Below the pieces are notes generated by a model, which saw nothing but the letters and a program-made list of their open reading frames with translations, searched no databases and was not told where the DNA came from. A stretch of 64,000 nt of DNA from assembly GCF_002218025.2 (NCBI RefSeq), contig NZ_AP018680.1, positions 1,984,001-2,048,000 of the forward strand, in the 5' to 3' direction. The stretch is from Vibrio casei (lineage in GTDB: Bacteria; Pseudomonadota; Gammaproteobacteria; Enterobacterales; Vibrionaceae). Shown in pieces: positions 8,978 to 18,542 of this stretch. Every line of letters begins with the position of its first letter. The first letter of the stretch is position 1. The position numbers and the translations under genes were made by a program.

Positions 8978-9374
8978 AAGAACAAATCTGTTGCCAAAGA
9001 TCTCGGCGATTTTGAGTGTTACCATGGATATCTTGCAACGGTGGCGAAGATAATTGATTTACACCATCAAGCATAACGTTAGCCTCACAACCAGAAAACC
9101 ATATCCAAGTAAGCGAATGTTTTTCAAGTGTTGCTAACTGAGGAGGCGTCACATGCAGTGCTTGTTCTGGTTTTAATTGCATACTGCTTAACACCTTAAT
9201 AAACAGTGTCGCATCAGGGCCTTGAGGAAGGTTCTCAGACACCAATAATAAAGCACAAGAAGAAGGAAGTACGAAACCTGGGGCTTGATATCCTTGTAAG
9301 CGTTCTGGGTGTACAAGCTCCCAAACAGGGATAGCCATTTCTTGTAAATATTGCTGTTCACGAAGATTTAGCAT
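8964..9374 (-). CDS. holD: DNA polymerase III psi subunit
   Basis: HolD (psi) links the clamp-loader through chi to SSB. The 136-residue protein begins NLREQQYLQEMAIPVWELVHPERLQGY-like, the conserved psi N-terminus that binds the tau/gamma complex, and has PLLL/ALLLVSE and LTWIWFSGC in the chi-binding body. Located directly upstream of rimI as in E. coli. It follows the yhbS-like gene by 6 bp, so the three form an operon. Confidence 0.9.
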   Translation of the reverse strand: MLNLREQQYLQEMAIPVWELVHPERLQGYQAPGFVLPSSCALLLVSENLPQGPDATLFIKVLSSMQLKPEQALHVTPPQLATLEKHSLTWIWFSGCEANVMLDGVNQLSSPPLQDIHGNTQNRRDLWQQICSYDAK

Positions 9375-9380
9375 AATGAC

Positions 9381-9896
9381 TCAATTCACGTTAAATTCTG
9401 GACTGTATTCTATCAAACCTGCTTTCCCATCAAAAGCATCATCAGCAAGGGCTAACGCTTGAAACGCACCAGCTTGATAGATATCCATTGAATTATAAAT
9501 CGATAAAAATCCCATCGATTCACCATCCTTAAATCCAAATCGTGAATAATAATTGGGGGCGCCTAAAACAAAACAAGCCGAATAGCCAAATTCATACAAT
9601 GACTCTAGGCCAGATTTAATCAAGGCCTCAGAAATACCTTGCCCGCGATATTCTTCTTTTACCGCAATAGGTGCCAGTCCTTGCCAACCAAAGTCATCAC
9701 CATTAAGGGTAACCGGGGTAAATAAAACATGACCAATGACTTCACCATCATCAGAACAAGCGACTAATGATAAAGTAAACCGACTATTTTCGCGTAATGA
9801 GCGTACTAATTTTGCTTCTGCCGACGTTGGAAAGGTTTGGCGTAACAAGGCATCAATCGTTAAGATATCAGCAGGAGCTTCGGTACGAATTAGCAT
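9381..9896 (-). CDS. GNAT-family N-acetyltransferase, YhbS-like
   Basis: 171 residues with GNAT motif A IAVKEEYRGQGISEALIKSGL (acetyl-CoA binding) at about residues 77-97 and a C-terminal YYSRFGFK motif typical of the YhbS branch (COG3153). Substrate unknown. AAAGGGGAA is placed well ahead of the ATG at 9894-9896. It is the first gene of the yhbS-holD-rimI unit; a yhbS-like gene is next to ubiT/yhbT also in E. coli, so the neighbourhood is conserved. Confidence 0.85.
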   Translation of the reverse strand: MLIRTEAPADILTIDALLRQTFPTSAEAKLVRSLRENSRFTLSLVACSDDGEVIGHVLFTPVTLNGDDFGWQGLAPIAVKEEYRGQGISEALIKSGLESLYEFGYSACFVLGAPNYYSRFGFKDGESMGFLSIYNSMDIYQAGAFQALALADDAFDGKAGLIEYSPEFNVN

Positions 9897-10022
9897 GATT
9901 CCCCTTTAGAGTCGTCAATAAGATAAAAATAGAGATGAATTCTATACTGAAACCATCTTTGAATGTCATTTTTATTATCTAAACTGGGCTCTAATTTAAA
10001 GAACGGGAGCTAGATAAACTTT

Positions 10023-10544
10023 TTACACCGTCAGTGTTTCAAGAACTTTGTGTTTATTGTATTTCATGCCTTTATCGACAAATTCAGCCAATTGATTTAA
10101 TAACAAAGTTAATGGCTTAGGTAATAACTCTAAATCAATGCTATCCATTAAATTTTTGACTTCCAATCCAAGTTCGGTATCCCCTTCAATTTTCAAGCGA
10201 CGTTGAAAGAATAAAGTATCGGGATCTTCTTTACGGCCGGCAATTAAGATCAAGTCATTTAAACAGCCCGAAAAACTCGCATCTTCGGCTTGCGGGCCAT
10301 CCGAGACGATAAGTTTGTCACCTTTAAAGCTGATCATCCAAGACAGATTAAGGTCACTGATCTCAACTTTTAACCAACGGTCTTGTAAAAATTCAAAATC
10401 ACCATCTTCTAATGCTTCATGGAATACTTGCTGTAAAGCCTCCAATAGAACTTTACTTTGGAGACGCTGTGGCAAAAGTTGAACCGGTTTTTTTAATACA
10501 CGTGCCGCACTGACAACCATGTGAGAACGAATAGCTGAAAACAT
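10023..10544 (-). CDS. ubiT: ubiquinone biosynthesis accessory factor UbiT (SCP2 domain)
   Basis: A 173-residue SCP2 sterol-carrier-type protein (YhbT). UbiT is known to carry lipid intermediates for the oxygen-independent ubiquinone pathway together with UbiU and UbiV. The SCP2 core spans about residues 40-145 (ISDLNLSWMISFKG, then LIVSDGPQAEDASFSG, then FFQRRLKIEGDTELGLEVKNLMD). GAGGGAGTTATT precedes the start. It is divergent from ubiU across a 246-bp gap that must hold both promoters, as in E. coli. Confidence 0.93.
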   Translation of the reverse strand: MFSAIRSHMVVSAARVLKKPVQLLPQRLQSKVLLEALQQVFHEALEDGDFEFLQDRWLKVEISDLNLSWMISFKGDKLIVSDGPQAEDASFSGCLNDLILIAGRKEDPDTLFFQRRLKIEGDTELGLEVKNLMDSIDLELLPKPLTLLLNQLAEFVDKGMKYNKHKVLETLTV

Positions 10545-10790
10545 AATAACTCCCTCAATATATTCGCTTACTGTAATAAAGACTGAAAAAGCGTCTCTGC
10601 GTTAAATCAAGAAATATAGATTTAATGTTATAAATACCCACTAATTGCTTAGTCCCTACCCCTTTATGACACTTTTTTACAAAATGCGCCGACCAAGCAT
10701 TATTGATCGCAGCAAACCTGCCTTATATCAATTTCCTGCCATGCAAACTGCCTAAAATACGTTATAAATTCAGAATATAAGGTTTAAAGG

Positions 10791-11804
10791 ATGGAACTTC
10801 TTTGCCCTGCTGGAAATTTACCAGCACTCAAAACTGCCATAGATTGTGGTGCAGATGCGGTTTATATTGGCTTTAAAGATGACACCAATGCACGTCATTT
10901 TGCCGGGCTCAATTTTAGCGGCAAAAAACTCGATAAAGCGGTTCAATATGTTCATGATAATAATAAAAAAATTCATATCGCGTTGAATACTTTCGCACAT
11001 CCCTATGGGTTCAATCGCTGGACCGATGCAGTAGACCAAGCCGCCGCTCTTGAAGTGGATGCATTAATAGTGGCAGATATTGCACTACTAGAATACGCCT
11101 CGACCCAATACCCTGAAATGGAGCTGCATTTATCGGTGCAAGCTTCGGCGACGAATAGCGCAGCTGTGGCTTTTTATGCCAATAATTTTAATGTGAAACG
11201 TGTGGTTCTACCGCGGGTATTATCCATTCATCAAGTGAAGCAACTTTCTCGAAGTATCCCTGCCAATGTTGAGCTTGAAGTGTTCGCTTTTGGTAGTTTG
11301 TGCATCATGGCAGAGGGACGTTGCTACTTGTCATCTTACATGACAGGTGAATCGCCAAATACCGTGGGGGCTTGTTCACCGGCAAAATATGTCCGTTGGC
11401 AAGAGACTGATTTAGGGCTTGAATCACGACTTAATAGCATTTTGATTGATCGTTATACGAAAGGTGAGAATGCAGGTTATCCAACATTATGTAAAGGTCG
11501 TTTTGATATCAACATTACTGGTGAAAATCAGCGTTACCATGTATTAGAAGAACCCACCAGCCTTAATACCTTATCTATGCTGCCTGAGTTATTTGCTGCC
11601 AATGTGGCTTCAGTCAAAATAGAAGGTCGCCAACGTAGCCCGGCTTATGTAGAGCAAGTGACTCGAACTTGGCGCGCCGCCATTGATCGCTACTTAGCCA
11701 ATCCAGATACCTATCAGATTGAACCACAATGGGATGTGACGCTCGCCAATGTTTCAGAAGGAACGCAAACCACGCTTGGTGCGTATCACCGTAAATGGCA
11801 ATAA
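10791..11804 (+). CDS. ubiU: oxygen-independent ubiquinone hydroxylation protein UbiU (U32 family)
   Basis: A U32 'peptidase'-family protein of 337 residues (YhbU). UbiU and UbiV form a 4Fe-4S heterodimer that hydroxylates the ubiquinone ring without O2, using prephenate as oxygen donor. Four cysteines at 171, 178, 195 and 234 (SLCIMAEGRC, GACSPAK, TLCKGRF) correspond, two residues shifted, to the cluster ligands of the E. coli protein (169, 176, 193, 232). RBS is AAAGG just ahead of the ATG. ubiV follows with an 11-bp gap, so they are co-transcribed. Confidence 0.95.
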   Translation: MELLCPAGNLPALKTAIDCGADAVYIGFKDDTNARHFAGLNFSGKKLDKAVQYVHDNNKKIHIALNTFAHPYGFNRWTDAVDQAAALEVDALIVADIALLEYASTQYPEMELHLSVQASATNSAAVAFYANNFNVKRVVLPRVLSIHQVKQLSRSIPANVELEVFAFGSLCIMAEGRCYLSSYMTGESPNTVGACSPAKYVRWQETDLGLESRLNSILIDRYTKGENAGYPTLCKGRFDINITGENQRYHVLEEPTSLNTLSMLPELFAANVASVKIEGRQRSPAYVEQVTRTWRAAIDRYLANPDTYQIEPQWDVTLANVSEGTQTTLGAYHRKWQ

Positions 11805-11815
11805 GGAATGAATAC

Positions 11816-12706
11816 ATGAGCAATAATACCGACATGAAATACTCTCTTGGCCCACTACTGTACTTTTGGCCAAAATGCGATGTAGAACATTTCTACCAGC
11901 AAGCACAACAAAGCCAAGCAGATATTATTTATCTGGGTGAAACCGTCTGTTCAAAACGTCGAGAGGTAAAAGCCAAGCATTGGTTTGATATCGCAAAAGC
12001 ATTAACCAATTCAGGTAAGCAGGTCGTGTTATCAACCATGGCTCTAATCGAAGCACCAAGTGAAGTCAATGTCATGAAGAAATACATCGATAATGGTGAC
12101 TTCGTAATTGAAGCTAATGATGTGTCTGGTATTCAATTAGCCAGCGAAGCTAAAGTACCATTTGTGGTTGGCCCTTCGGTGAATGCCTACAATGCTCAGA
12201 CCTTAAAACTATTTTCTAAGCAAGGTATGATCCGCTGGTGCATGCCGGTGGAGTTATCCCGAGATTGGCTCAACAACGTACTCAATCAATGTGATGACAT
12301 TGGTATTCGTAACCAATTTGAAATCGAAGTATTCAGCTATGGTTATTTGCCATTGGCTTACTCTGCTCGCTGCTTTACTGCAAGGGCAGAAAACAAAGCT
12401 AAAGACGATTGCGAAACCTGCTGCATTCACTATCCAACCGGTATCCAGGTGAACAGTCAAGAAGGCCAAGAGATATTTAACTTAAATGGTATCCAGACTC
12501 AGTCTGGCTATTGCTATAACCTAGGTAATGATTTGCAAAGCATGAAAGGATTAGTTGATATAGTTCGATTAAGCCCATTAAGCATTGAAACATTAGAAAC
12601 TTTGGCACAATTCAAGTTGAATGAACAAAGTAAAAATACGATTCAAACCAATTCAAAAAGCTGTAATGGCTATTGGCATCAAGTCGCAGGGTTAACCCTA
12701 ATCTAA
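11816..12706 (+). CDS. ubiV: oxygen-independent ubiquinone hydroxylation protein UbiV (U32 family)
   Basis: Partner of UbiU, U32 family (YhbV), 296 residues from the chosen ATG at 11816, which has AAGGA eight bases upstream; an ATG-like start at 11834 would give exactly the E. coli numbering. Cysteines 45, 186, 199 and 203 (GETVCSKRR, SARCFTA, DDCETCC) correspond to the E. coli cluster ligands 39, 180, 193 and 197 with a constant shift of six; Cys202 is extra. A bidirectional terminator lies 25 bp after the stop. Confidence 0.94.
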   Translation: MSNNTDMKYSLGPLLYFWPKCDVEHFYQQAQQSQADIIYLGETVCSKRREVKAKHWFDIAKALTNSGKQVVLSTMALIEAPSEVNVMKKYIDNGDFVIEANDVSGIQLASEAKVPFVVGPSVNAYNAQTLKLFSKQGMIRWCMPVELSRDWLNNVLNQCDDIGIRNQFEIEVFSYGYLPLAYSARCFTARAENKAKDDCETCCIHYPTGIQVNSQEGQEIFNLNGIQTQSGYCYNLGNDLQSMKGLVDIVRLSPLSIETLETLAQFKLNEQSKNTIQTNSKSCNGYWHQVAGLTLI

Positions 12707-12730
12707 ACGGCATTATTCTTATCTTTCTAA

Positions 12731-12764
12731 AAGCAAAAAAGGATATTCATACCCTTTTTTGCTT
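12731..12764. terminator. bidirectional terminator between ubiV and nlpI
   Basis: AAGCAAAAAAGG (12731-12742) pairs with CCTTTTTTGCTT (12753-12764). Both strands have the T-rich stem arm, fitting convergent ubiV and nlpI. Confidence 0.8.
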
Positions 12765-12773
12765 CAGATCAGA

Positions 12774-13772
12774 CTAAGAACTTAATGTTGGCACTTGATA
12801 GCTCGGCGTCGGACGGGCTTTTACTTCTGGTGGATTATTCGGCTCTTGCCCTTTAGTGACAGGCGAATCGGCCTGATTCTGAACTGCTTCTTTCTCTCTT
12901 TCGGTCTGAATTGCTTTAAAAATACGACCAAGTTCTAAAAATGCATAACGGTGCTCTGAGAACTCATACACATTAAGTGAAATCGATAATTTATAAAGCG
13001 CGATCGCATTCGAATACTGCCCTTCATATTGATATTTTTTCGCCAAATAAAAATAAAGCTCCGTCAGCTTTTGTGCCAACTCAACATTGCTTTTTGTGTT
13101 AGCCGCAACAGACTGTAATGCTTCATTTTCATTCATTTTATCTAAGGTCACTCCAACCAATAACCAACCCCATTGGTCATCTCTACCTTGATAACGTTGC
13201 TCCAAATCTAACTTAGCCTGTTCAACGCCACTTTGTTCACGTTGGATATAATATAGCCATAAAGCGCGGTACGGATCCGATGGGTCTTGATCATAATTCT
13301 TCGTCATATCTTGCAAAGCAAGGCCGTATCGTTCTGCATAGTAAAGAGCAATGGCTCTATTTCTCTGAGCGTAATCGTTATCAGGATCAAGTTCTAAGCT
13401 TGAATCAAATGCATCAAACGCTGAGTCATAATCGCTCATTTGGGTGAAATATACACCCAATACATTAAACACTTCTGACTGTGCAGGGTTTAGCTTTAAT
13501 GAACGTTCATAATCTAAACGGGCTAAATCAGCTAAGCCAACACTATCAAGATAACGTCCACGTTCAGCAAACATTTGCGCGCGAACATTTTGAGCAACCT
13601 CTTTACGCTGCAATAATTGATTAAGCCGTGCGATTTGTAACTCTTGTTGAATAGAAGGTTGTAAAGGAATGGCTAATGGTGGGTATACCCAAGTCGAATT
13701 GGAACCACCTTGATTGGCACAGCCCATCAAGAAAAAGACCGTAGCGAGACCTACCCATTTAAAATATTTCAC
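12774..13772 (-). CDS. nlpI: lipoprotein NlpI (TPR protein)
   Basis: An outer-membrane lipoprotein; in E. coli NlpI is an adaptor that scaffolds peptidoglycan hydrolases and the protease Prc. Lipobox FLMGC gives acylated Cys18. Several TPR-like helices follow (for example YERSLKLNPAQSEVFNVLGVYF and AFDSSLELDPDNDYAQRNRAI, residues about 85-145). At 332 residues it is about 40 longer than the E. coli protein (294); the excess is a Pro/Gln/Glu-rich low-complexity tail after residue about 295. It lies downstream of pnp, the conserved pnp-nlpI order, but a pnp terminator intervenes. Confidence 0.93.
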   Translation of the reverse strand: MKYFKWVGLATVFFLMGCANQGGSNSTWVYPPLAIPLQPSIQQELQIARLNQLLQRKEVAQNVRAQMFAERGRYLDSVGLADLARLDYERSLKLNPAQSEVFNVLGVYFTQMSDYDSAFDAFDSSLELDPDNDYAQRNRAIALYYAERYGLALQDMTKNYDQDPSDPYRALWLYYIQREQSGVEQAKLDLEQRYQGRDDQWGWLLVGVTLDKMNENEALQSVAANTKSNVELAQKLTELYFYLAKKYQYEGQYSNAIALYKLSISLNVYEFSEHRYAFLELGRIFKAIQTEREKEAVQNQADSPVTKGQEPNNPPEVKARPTPSYQVPTLSS

Positions 13773-14020
13773 TAATTTAACACTCCTTTACAGCACAAGC
13801 ATGGCTTACGCTCGAGAAAACTGTGGCTGCATTCATTAACTTAAATTCAATATACACGTTGTCTTATCCTCTAACCACTTCAATCTTGATGGTAGATATA
13901 TTTTAGTGACAAATAAGAGTATCACTATAGTCGAATGCACTAAAGAAAGTCAGATTATAGATACCAATACAAAGTATAAACTTAAAAATAGCCGAAATTA
14001 AAATACGAAAATATAGCCAT

Positions 14021-14047
14021 AAAAAAAGAGGAGCCTAAGCCCCTCTT
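14021..14047 (-). terminator. pnp terminator
   Basis: On the minus strand GAGGGGC, loop TTAG, GCTCCTC followed by seven T, 24 bp after the pnp stop. The rest of the 300-bp pnp-nlpI gap (13773-14020) shows no other structure or ORF and must hold the nlpI promoter. Confidence 0.85.
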
Positions 14048-14070
14048 CTATTCATCGATACTAACGAAAA

Positions 14071-16185
14071 TTACTCAGCAGTCGGTTCTGCTGGCGCTTC
14101 GGTTGTTTCAACGGCTTCTTTCATACTTAGACGAACACGGCCTTGACGGTCGATTTCAAGTACTTTCACTTGAACTTCTTGACCTTCAGTTAGGTAGTCA
14201 GCCACTTTCTCGATACGCTTATCAGCGATTTGAGAAATATGTACTAGACCATCTTTACCAGGAAGAATCGTTACGAATGCACCAAAATCAGCAAGACGAG
14301 CAACTTTACCTGAGTAAATGCGGCCCACTTCCACTTCTGCAGTGATTTCTTCGATACGACGAATCGCTTCTTTGGCAGCTTTGCCTTCAGTCGCAGCAAT
14401 CTTGATTGTACCGTCGTCATCAATTTCAATCGTTGTGCCAGTCTCTTCAGTAAGCGCACGGATCACAGCGCCACCTTTACCGATCACGTCTTTGATTTTC
14501 TCAGAGCTGATCTTCATGGTGTAGATGCGTGGAGCAAATTCAGAAATCTCTTCACGAGCACCAGAAATCGCTTCATCCATTACAGAAAGGATGTGCTTAC
14601 GAGCGCCCTGCGCTTGGTTAAGCGCAATTTGCATGATTTCTTTAGTGATACCTTCGATTTTGATATCCATTTGCAGCGCAGTGATACCTTCGTTAGTACC
14701 CGCTACTTTAAAGTCCATGTCACCAAGATGATCTTCGTCGCCTAGGATGTCAGAAAGAACAACGAAATCATCGCCTTCTTTCACAAGACCCATAGCGATA
14801 CCCGCAACAGAAGCTTTAATTGGAACACCTGCATCCATAAGTGCAAGAGAAGTACCACAAACAGACGCCATTGAAGACGAACCATTTGATTCAGTAATTT
14901 CTGACACAATACGTACTGTGTATGGGAATTCTTCAACTGAAGGCATTACCGCAGCAATACCGCGTTTTGCTAATTTACCATGGCCAATTTCACGACGCTT
15001 AGGAGAACCAACAAAGCCTGTTTCACCTACACAGTATGGAGGGAAGTTGTAGTGTAGAAGGAAGTGGTCTTTCTTCTCACCTAGTAAGCTGTCTATGATT
15101 TGTGCATCACGTTGCGTGCCAAGCGTTGCAGTAACTAGCGCCTGAGTTTCACCACGAGTAAACAAAGAAGAACCGTGTGTACGAGGAAGAACACCAGTGC
15201 GAACATCTAGTGCACGAACCATGTCTTTTTCACGGCCATCGATACGTGGTTGGCCTGCAATAATGCGGCTACGTACGACATTTTTTTCCAAATCATGGAA
15301 AATTGCGTGAATTTCTTTTGGATTAAGCTCTTCGTTTTCAGCTAAAAGTGTTGCTTTAACTTCATCACCAATATGATGGATACGATCATAACGCGCCATT
15401 TTCTCAGTGATTTGGTAAGCTTCAATTAGCTGAGTTTCTGCTAATTCAGCAATTTTTGCTTTTAACTCTGTATTTTCAGCCGGTGCAGTCCAGTTCCAAG
15501 ACGGAGTGGCAACTTCAGCAGCAAATTCGTTGATAGCAGTAATGACCGTTTGTTGTTGGTCGTGACCATAAACAACCGCTGCTAGCATTTCTTCTTCTGT
15601 TAGGTTGTCAGCTTCTGATTCAACCATTAGCACTGCACCTTCAGTACCCGCAACCACTAGGTCTAGTTTAGAAGATTCAAGTTCAGTTTGGCTTGGGTTA
15701 AGTACTAGCTCGCCGTTGATGTGACCAACACGCGCTGCACCGATTGGACCATTAAATGGCACACCAGAAATCGCTAATGCAGCAGAAGTTGCGATCATAG
15801 TGATCATATCAGGTTGAATGTCTGGGTTTACAGAAACCACAGTCGCAATCACTTGAACTTCGTTTTTAAATGCATCCGGGAAAAGTGGACGAATTGGACG
15901 GTCAATTAGACGGGCTGTTAATGTTTCGCCTTCAGATGGACGACCTTCACGCTTGAAGAAACCACCCGGAATTTTACCCGCGGCGTAAGTACGCTCTTGG
16001 TAGTTAACTGTTAGTGGGAAGAAGTCTTGACCTTCAACTGCTTCTTTTTTCGCAACAACAGATACGAATACAGAAGTGTCATCCATGCTTGCCATTACAG
16101 CAGCAGTTGCTTGGCGAGCCATTACGCCAGTTTCTAAAGTAACGGTATGGTTACCGTACTGGAATTTTTTTACGATTGCTTTCAC
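14071..16185 (-). CDS. pnp: polyribonucleotide nucleotidyltransferase (PNPase)
   Basis: PNPase degrades RNA 3'-5' phosphorolytically and is part of the degradosome. The 704-residue protein has two RNase PH domains (start [20 protein letters not shown]; second core near [16 protein letters not shown]), a KH domain (about 555-615, [20 protein letters not shown]) and an S1 domain (about 620-690, [18 protein letters not shown]). The start is a GTG at 16183-16185 with AAGGA seven bases ahead; E. coli pnp also uses a non-ATG start. A long leader hairpin upstream suggests RNase III/PNPase autoregulation. Confidence 0.97.
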   Translation of the reverse strand: MKAIVKKFQYGNHTVTLETGVMARQATAAVMASMDDTSVFVSVVAKKEAVEGQDFFPLTVNYQERTYAAGKIPGGFFKREGRPSEGETLTARLIDRPIRPLFPDAFKNEVQVIATVVSVNPDIQPDMITMIATSAALAISGVPFNGPIGAARVGHINGELVLNPSQTELESSKLDLVVAGTEGAVLMVESEADNLTEEEMLAAVVYGHDQQQTVITAINEFAAEVATPSWNWTAPAENTELKAKIAELAETQLIEAYQITEKMARYDRIHHIGDEVKATLLAENEELNPKEIHAIFHDLEKNVVRSRIIAGQPRIDGREKDMVRALDVRTGVLPRTHGSSLFTRGETQALVTATLGTQRDAQIIDSLLGEKKDHFLLHYNFPPYCVGETGFVGSPKRREIGHGKLAKRGIAAVMPSVEEFPYTVRIVSEITESNGSSSMASVCGTSLALMDAGVPIKASVAGIAMGLVKEGDDFVVLSDILGDEDHLGDMDFKVAGTNEGITALQMDIKIEGITKEIMQIALNQAQGARKHILSVMDEAISGAREEISEFAPRIYTMKISSEKIKDVIGKGGAVIRALTEETGTTIEIDDDGTIKIAATEGKAAKEAIRRIEEITAEVEVGRIYSGKVARLADFGAFVTILPGKDGLVHISQIADKRIEKVADYLTEGQEVQVKVLEIDRQGRVRLSMKEAVETTEAPAEPTAE

Positions 16186-16247
16186 GTAAAGATCCTTAAA
16201 TTAATAATTTCAAAGTATATAAATACCCTGTATGACTACTTTACCAA

Positions 16248-16330
16248 TCGCGACTAATAGCAGACTTTTCTTATGCGTAACTCACGAAGCGGTTCGAGGG
16301 AGGTACTGAAAAGGATGTTATTAGTCGCGA
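16248..16330 (-). promoter_or_regulatory. pnp 5' leader hairpin, probable RNase III/PNPase autoregulation element
   Basis: TCGCGACTAATA (16248-16259) is a perfect 12-bp inverted repeat of TATTAGTCGCGA (16319-16330), and pairing continues imperfectly inwards (CTTTTC with GAAAAG). The base of the stem is about 60 nt ahead of the pnp start. In E. coli a long pnp leader stem is cut by RNase III and then used by PNPase to repress its own translation; position and size here fit that role, which I infer rather than see. Confidence 0.75.
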
Positions 16331-16510
16331 CCTTCATGGTCGACATCGGTGACTGTAAAGTTAATCAACAGAGGTTTGTTTACATGTTAATAAATGGAGT
16401 ATTCATTAACGAAAACAAACGAGACGTAGTATAAACCACTTAGAGGTAAATGTCTTATTTCGGCGGTAGATAATATCTATCAGCAATGAGATTGGCCAAA
16501 TTACAAGTAC

Positions 16511-16537
16511 AAAAAAAGGAGCCGAAGCCCCTTTTTT
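16511..16537 (-). terminator. rpsO terminator
   Basis: On the minus strand GGGGC, tetraloop TTCG, GCTCC followed by seven T; UUCG-capped intrinsic terminator about 110 bp after the rpsO stop. The other unexplained parts of the 450-bp rpsO-pnp gap (16331-16510, 16538-16638) contain no supported ORF. Confidence 0.88.
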
Positions 16538-16638
16538 ATCAAGTATCTGTCTATTTCTCTTCGCTTGTTGAAGTTCAAGCAAGCAGCAAATCAATAAAAC
16601 AAATGCTTTCTAATCTTGGTATTAAACCAAACGACGAA

Positions 16639-16908
16639 TTAACGACGTAGGCCAAGACGCTTGATTAGTGCGAAGTAACGATCTAGGTTTTTACCTTTTA
16701 GGTAATCTAGAAGTTTACGACGACGAGAAACCATACGTAGTAGACCGCGACGGCTGTGGTGATCGTGTTTGTGATCAGCGAAGTGACCTTGTAGGTGGTT
16801 GATAGAAGCAGTAAGTAGTGCTACTTGTACTTCTGGTGAACCTGTATCGCCTTCAGCTTGTGCGTATTCTGCAACGATTGCTGCTTTAGTTTCTGCATTC
16901 AGAGACAT
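16639..16908 (-). CDS. rpsO: 30S ribosomal protein S15
   Basis: uS15, 89 residues, binds 16S rRNA helices 20-22. Canonical features: [22 protein letters not shown] and [22 protein letters not shown] in the rRNA-binding helices. GGAGAGCATT precedes the ATG. It sits between truB and pnp as in other gammaproteobacteria; in E. coli S15 represses its own translation by a pseudoknot at the start. Confidence 0.98.
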   Translation of the reverse strand: MSLNAETKAAIVAEYAQAEGDTGSPEVQVALLTASINHLQGHFADHKHDHHSRRGLLRMVSRRRKLLDYLKGKNLDRYFALIKRLGLRR

Positions 16909-17060
16909 AATGCTCTCCTAATAAGAGTGAGTGTATAAATGTGTCAGCCAATCTCTGATTCAGCCAACACGCGAAGCGCGGATTATAAGGAAAGAAAACA
17001 TCAAGAGCAAGCCATTTCAACCTAGCCTATTCTTTTATTTTTAACCCGTTATTGTTCCGC

Positions 17061-18014
17061 TCAGCTTTCCGCCTCTTGATGACGAAAAACAACTAAACGT
17101 TTAGGGGCTATGCGCCCATCATCGTCAATATGGGCAATACCGAGAAAGATTCGTTCTTTCCCCATCGTCATACGAACAATACCTTCTGTTGGTGCGCCCG
17201 CAATCTGCACCGGTTGACCATGTTGAACATGATCGGCCATCACTTCATTCATGTTTACTTCAGGCAAATCTTGCACAGCGGTATCCATCGGCAACAACAA
17301 AGGATCAAGCAATTCACGTGGCTCAATATTTTGCTCTTTTGCTTGTTCCATTAAGGCTTCAAGTTGCTCTAAAGTCACCATTCGGCTCGCAGGATAATGT
17401 GAAACACCAACACGACGAAGGTAAGTCACATGAGCGCCACAACCTAACATTTCACCGAGATCATCAGTGATAGTTCGGATGTAAGTGCCTTTTGAGCAAT
17501 GTACTTCCATTTCAACTTCATTACCATCAAAGCGAATAAGCTCAATTTCAAACACGGTAATTTTTCTTGATTCGCGTGGTACTTCAATACCTTTACGCGC
17601 ATATTCATACAAAGGCTTACCTTGGTATTTTAATGCTGAAAACATCGATGGAATTTGGTCAGTGGTACCACGAAATTTGGCAATACAACGTTCAAGTAAG
17701 CCTCTATCGACTTTAACTTCACGGGTCTGTACTACTTCACCATCAGAATCGGATGTATTAGTTCGCTCACCTAATTTAGCAACAACACGATAACGCTTAT
17801 CTGAATCTAATAAAAATTGAGAAAACTTAGTTGCTTCGCCTAAACAAATTGGCAGCATACCTGTTGCTAAAGGATCAAGCGCACCGGTGTGTCCTGCCTT
17901 CTCTGCAAAGTAAAGTCTCTTCACCTTTTGCAGCGCATCATTGGAGCTAATACTTGTTGGCTTATCCAGCAACAAAACGCCATCAATAGGACGACCACGA
18001 CGTCTACGTGCCAT
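17061..18014 (-). CDS. truB: tRNA pseudouridine(55) synthase TruB
   Basis: TruB makes pseudouridine 55 in the T loop of tRNAs. 317 residues; the catalytic motif [15 protein letters not shown] contains Asp47, and [20 protein letters not shown] is the family's second signature. A C-terminal PUA-like extension ends the protein. Its ATG shares one base with the rbfA stop (TAATG), so translation is coupled. Confidence 0.97.
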   Translation of the reverse strand: MARRRRGRPIDGVLLLDKPTSISSNDALQKVKRLYFAEKAGHTGALDPLATGMLPICLGEATKFSQFLLDSDKRYRVVAKLGERTNTSDSDGEVVQTREVKVDRGLLERCIAKFRGTTDQIPSMFSALKYQGKPLYEYARKGIEVPRESRKITVFEIELIRFDGNEVEMEVHCSKGTYIRTITDDLGEMLGCGAHVTYLRRVGVSHYPASRMVTLEQLEALMEQAKEQNIEPRELLDPLLLPMDTAVQDLPEVNMNEVMADHVQHGQPVQIAGAPTEGIVRMTMGKERIFLGIAHIDDDGRIAPKRLVVFRHQEAES

Positions 18015-18415
18015 TACTCTTCTCCTTCGTCCTCACGACCGGCATCTTTTTTACGCTGGTTATCTTTGCTCACAACTTCACTGACTAAGTTAGACATTCT
18101 CATGCCTTCCGTTAATGTATTATCGTAAGTAAAGCGGACTTCTGGCGTTAAACGTAAACGAATACGCTTACCTAGCGTCATACGAACGGCAACTTCGTGC
18201 TCTTTCAATGCTTCAAGGCTAGACTCTGGCGTTTGCTCACCGACACATAGGAAGGTCACAAATACTTTAGCGTAAGCTAGGTCACGTGACACTTCTACAT
18301 CGGAAATGGTCACCATGCCGATACGTGAATCACGTACATCACGCTGAAGGATTGACGCTAATTCTTTTTGTAATTGTTGTGCAACACGTTGTGCACGGCT
18401 AAATTCTTTTGACAT
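18014..18415 (-). CDS. rbfA: 30S ribosome-binding factor RbfA
   Basis: RbfA helps 30S maturation and cold adaptation. I take the ATG at 18413-18415 ([15 protein letters not shown]); a GTG four codons upstream is possible but the purine-rich GAGAAAAG lies between the two and favours the ATG. 133 residues with the KH-like core [17 protein letters not shown] and a charged C-terminal tail ([13 protein letters not shown]). Between infB and truB as usual; a GC-rich hairpin lies 50 bp upstream. Confidence 0.95.
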   Translation of the reverse strand: MSKEFSRAQRVAQQLQKELASILQRDVRDSRIGMVTISDVEVSRDLAYAKVFVTFLCVGEQTPESSLEALKEHEVAVRMTLGKRIRLRLTPEVRFTYDNTLTEGMRMSNLVSEVVSKDNQRKKDAGREDEGEE

Positions 18416-18465
18416 ATCTTTTCTCACATCTGTTCACTCAAATTTTGAGTGTTTCTACAGAAAGA

Positions 18466-18490
18466 ATGGGGAGCACATAATGCTCCCCAT
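18466..18490 (-). promoter_or_regulatory. hairpin in the infB-rbfA spacer
   Basis: ATGGGGAGCA (18466-18475) pairs perfectly with TGCTCCCCAT (18481-18490) around CATAA. It is not followed by a real T run on the minus strand, so it is more likely an mRNA processing or stabilising stem or a weak attenuator than a full terminator. Confidence 0.55.
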
Positions 18491-18542
18491 GGTGTATTAA
18501 ACAACCTTTCGTCATATACCTTTGAAAGGTAACGAAACTTGA

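Noticed and set aside
10545..10790. FNR box in the ubiT/ubiU gap
   Set aside because: ATCAA half-sites exist (for example in TATATCAATTT), but none has a convincing TTGAT partner at the right spacing.
18413..18427. GTG start of rbfA four codons upstream
   Set aside because: The purine-rich ribosome site lies between GTG and ATG, and the family's conserved N-terminus begins at the ATG (MSKEFSR).
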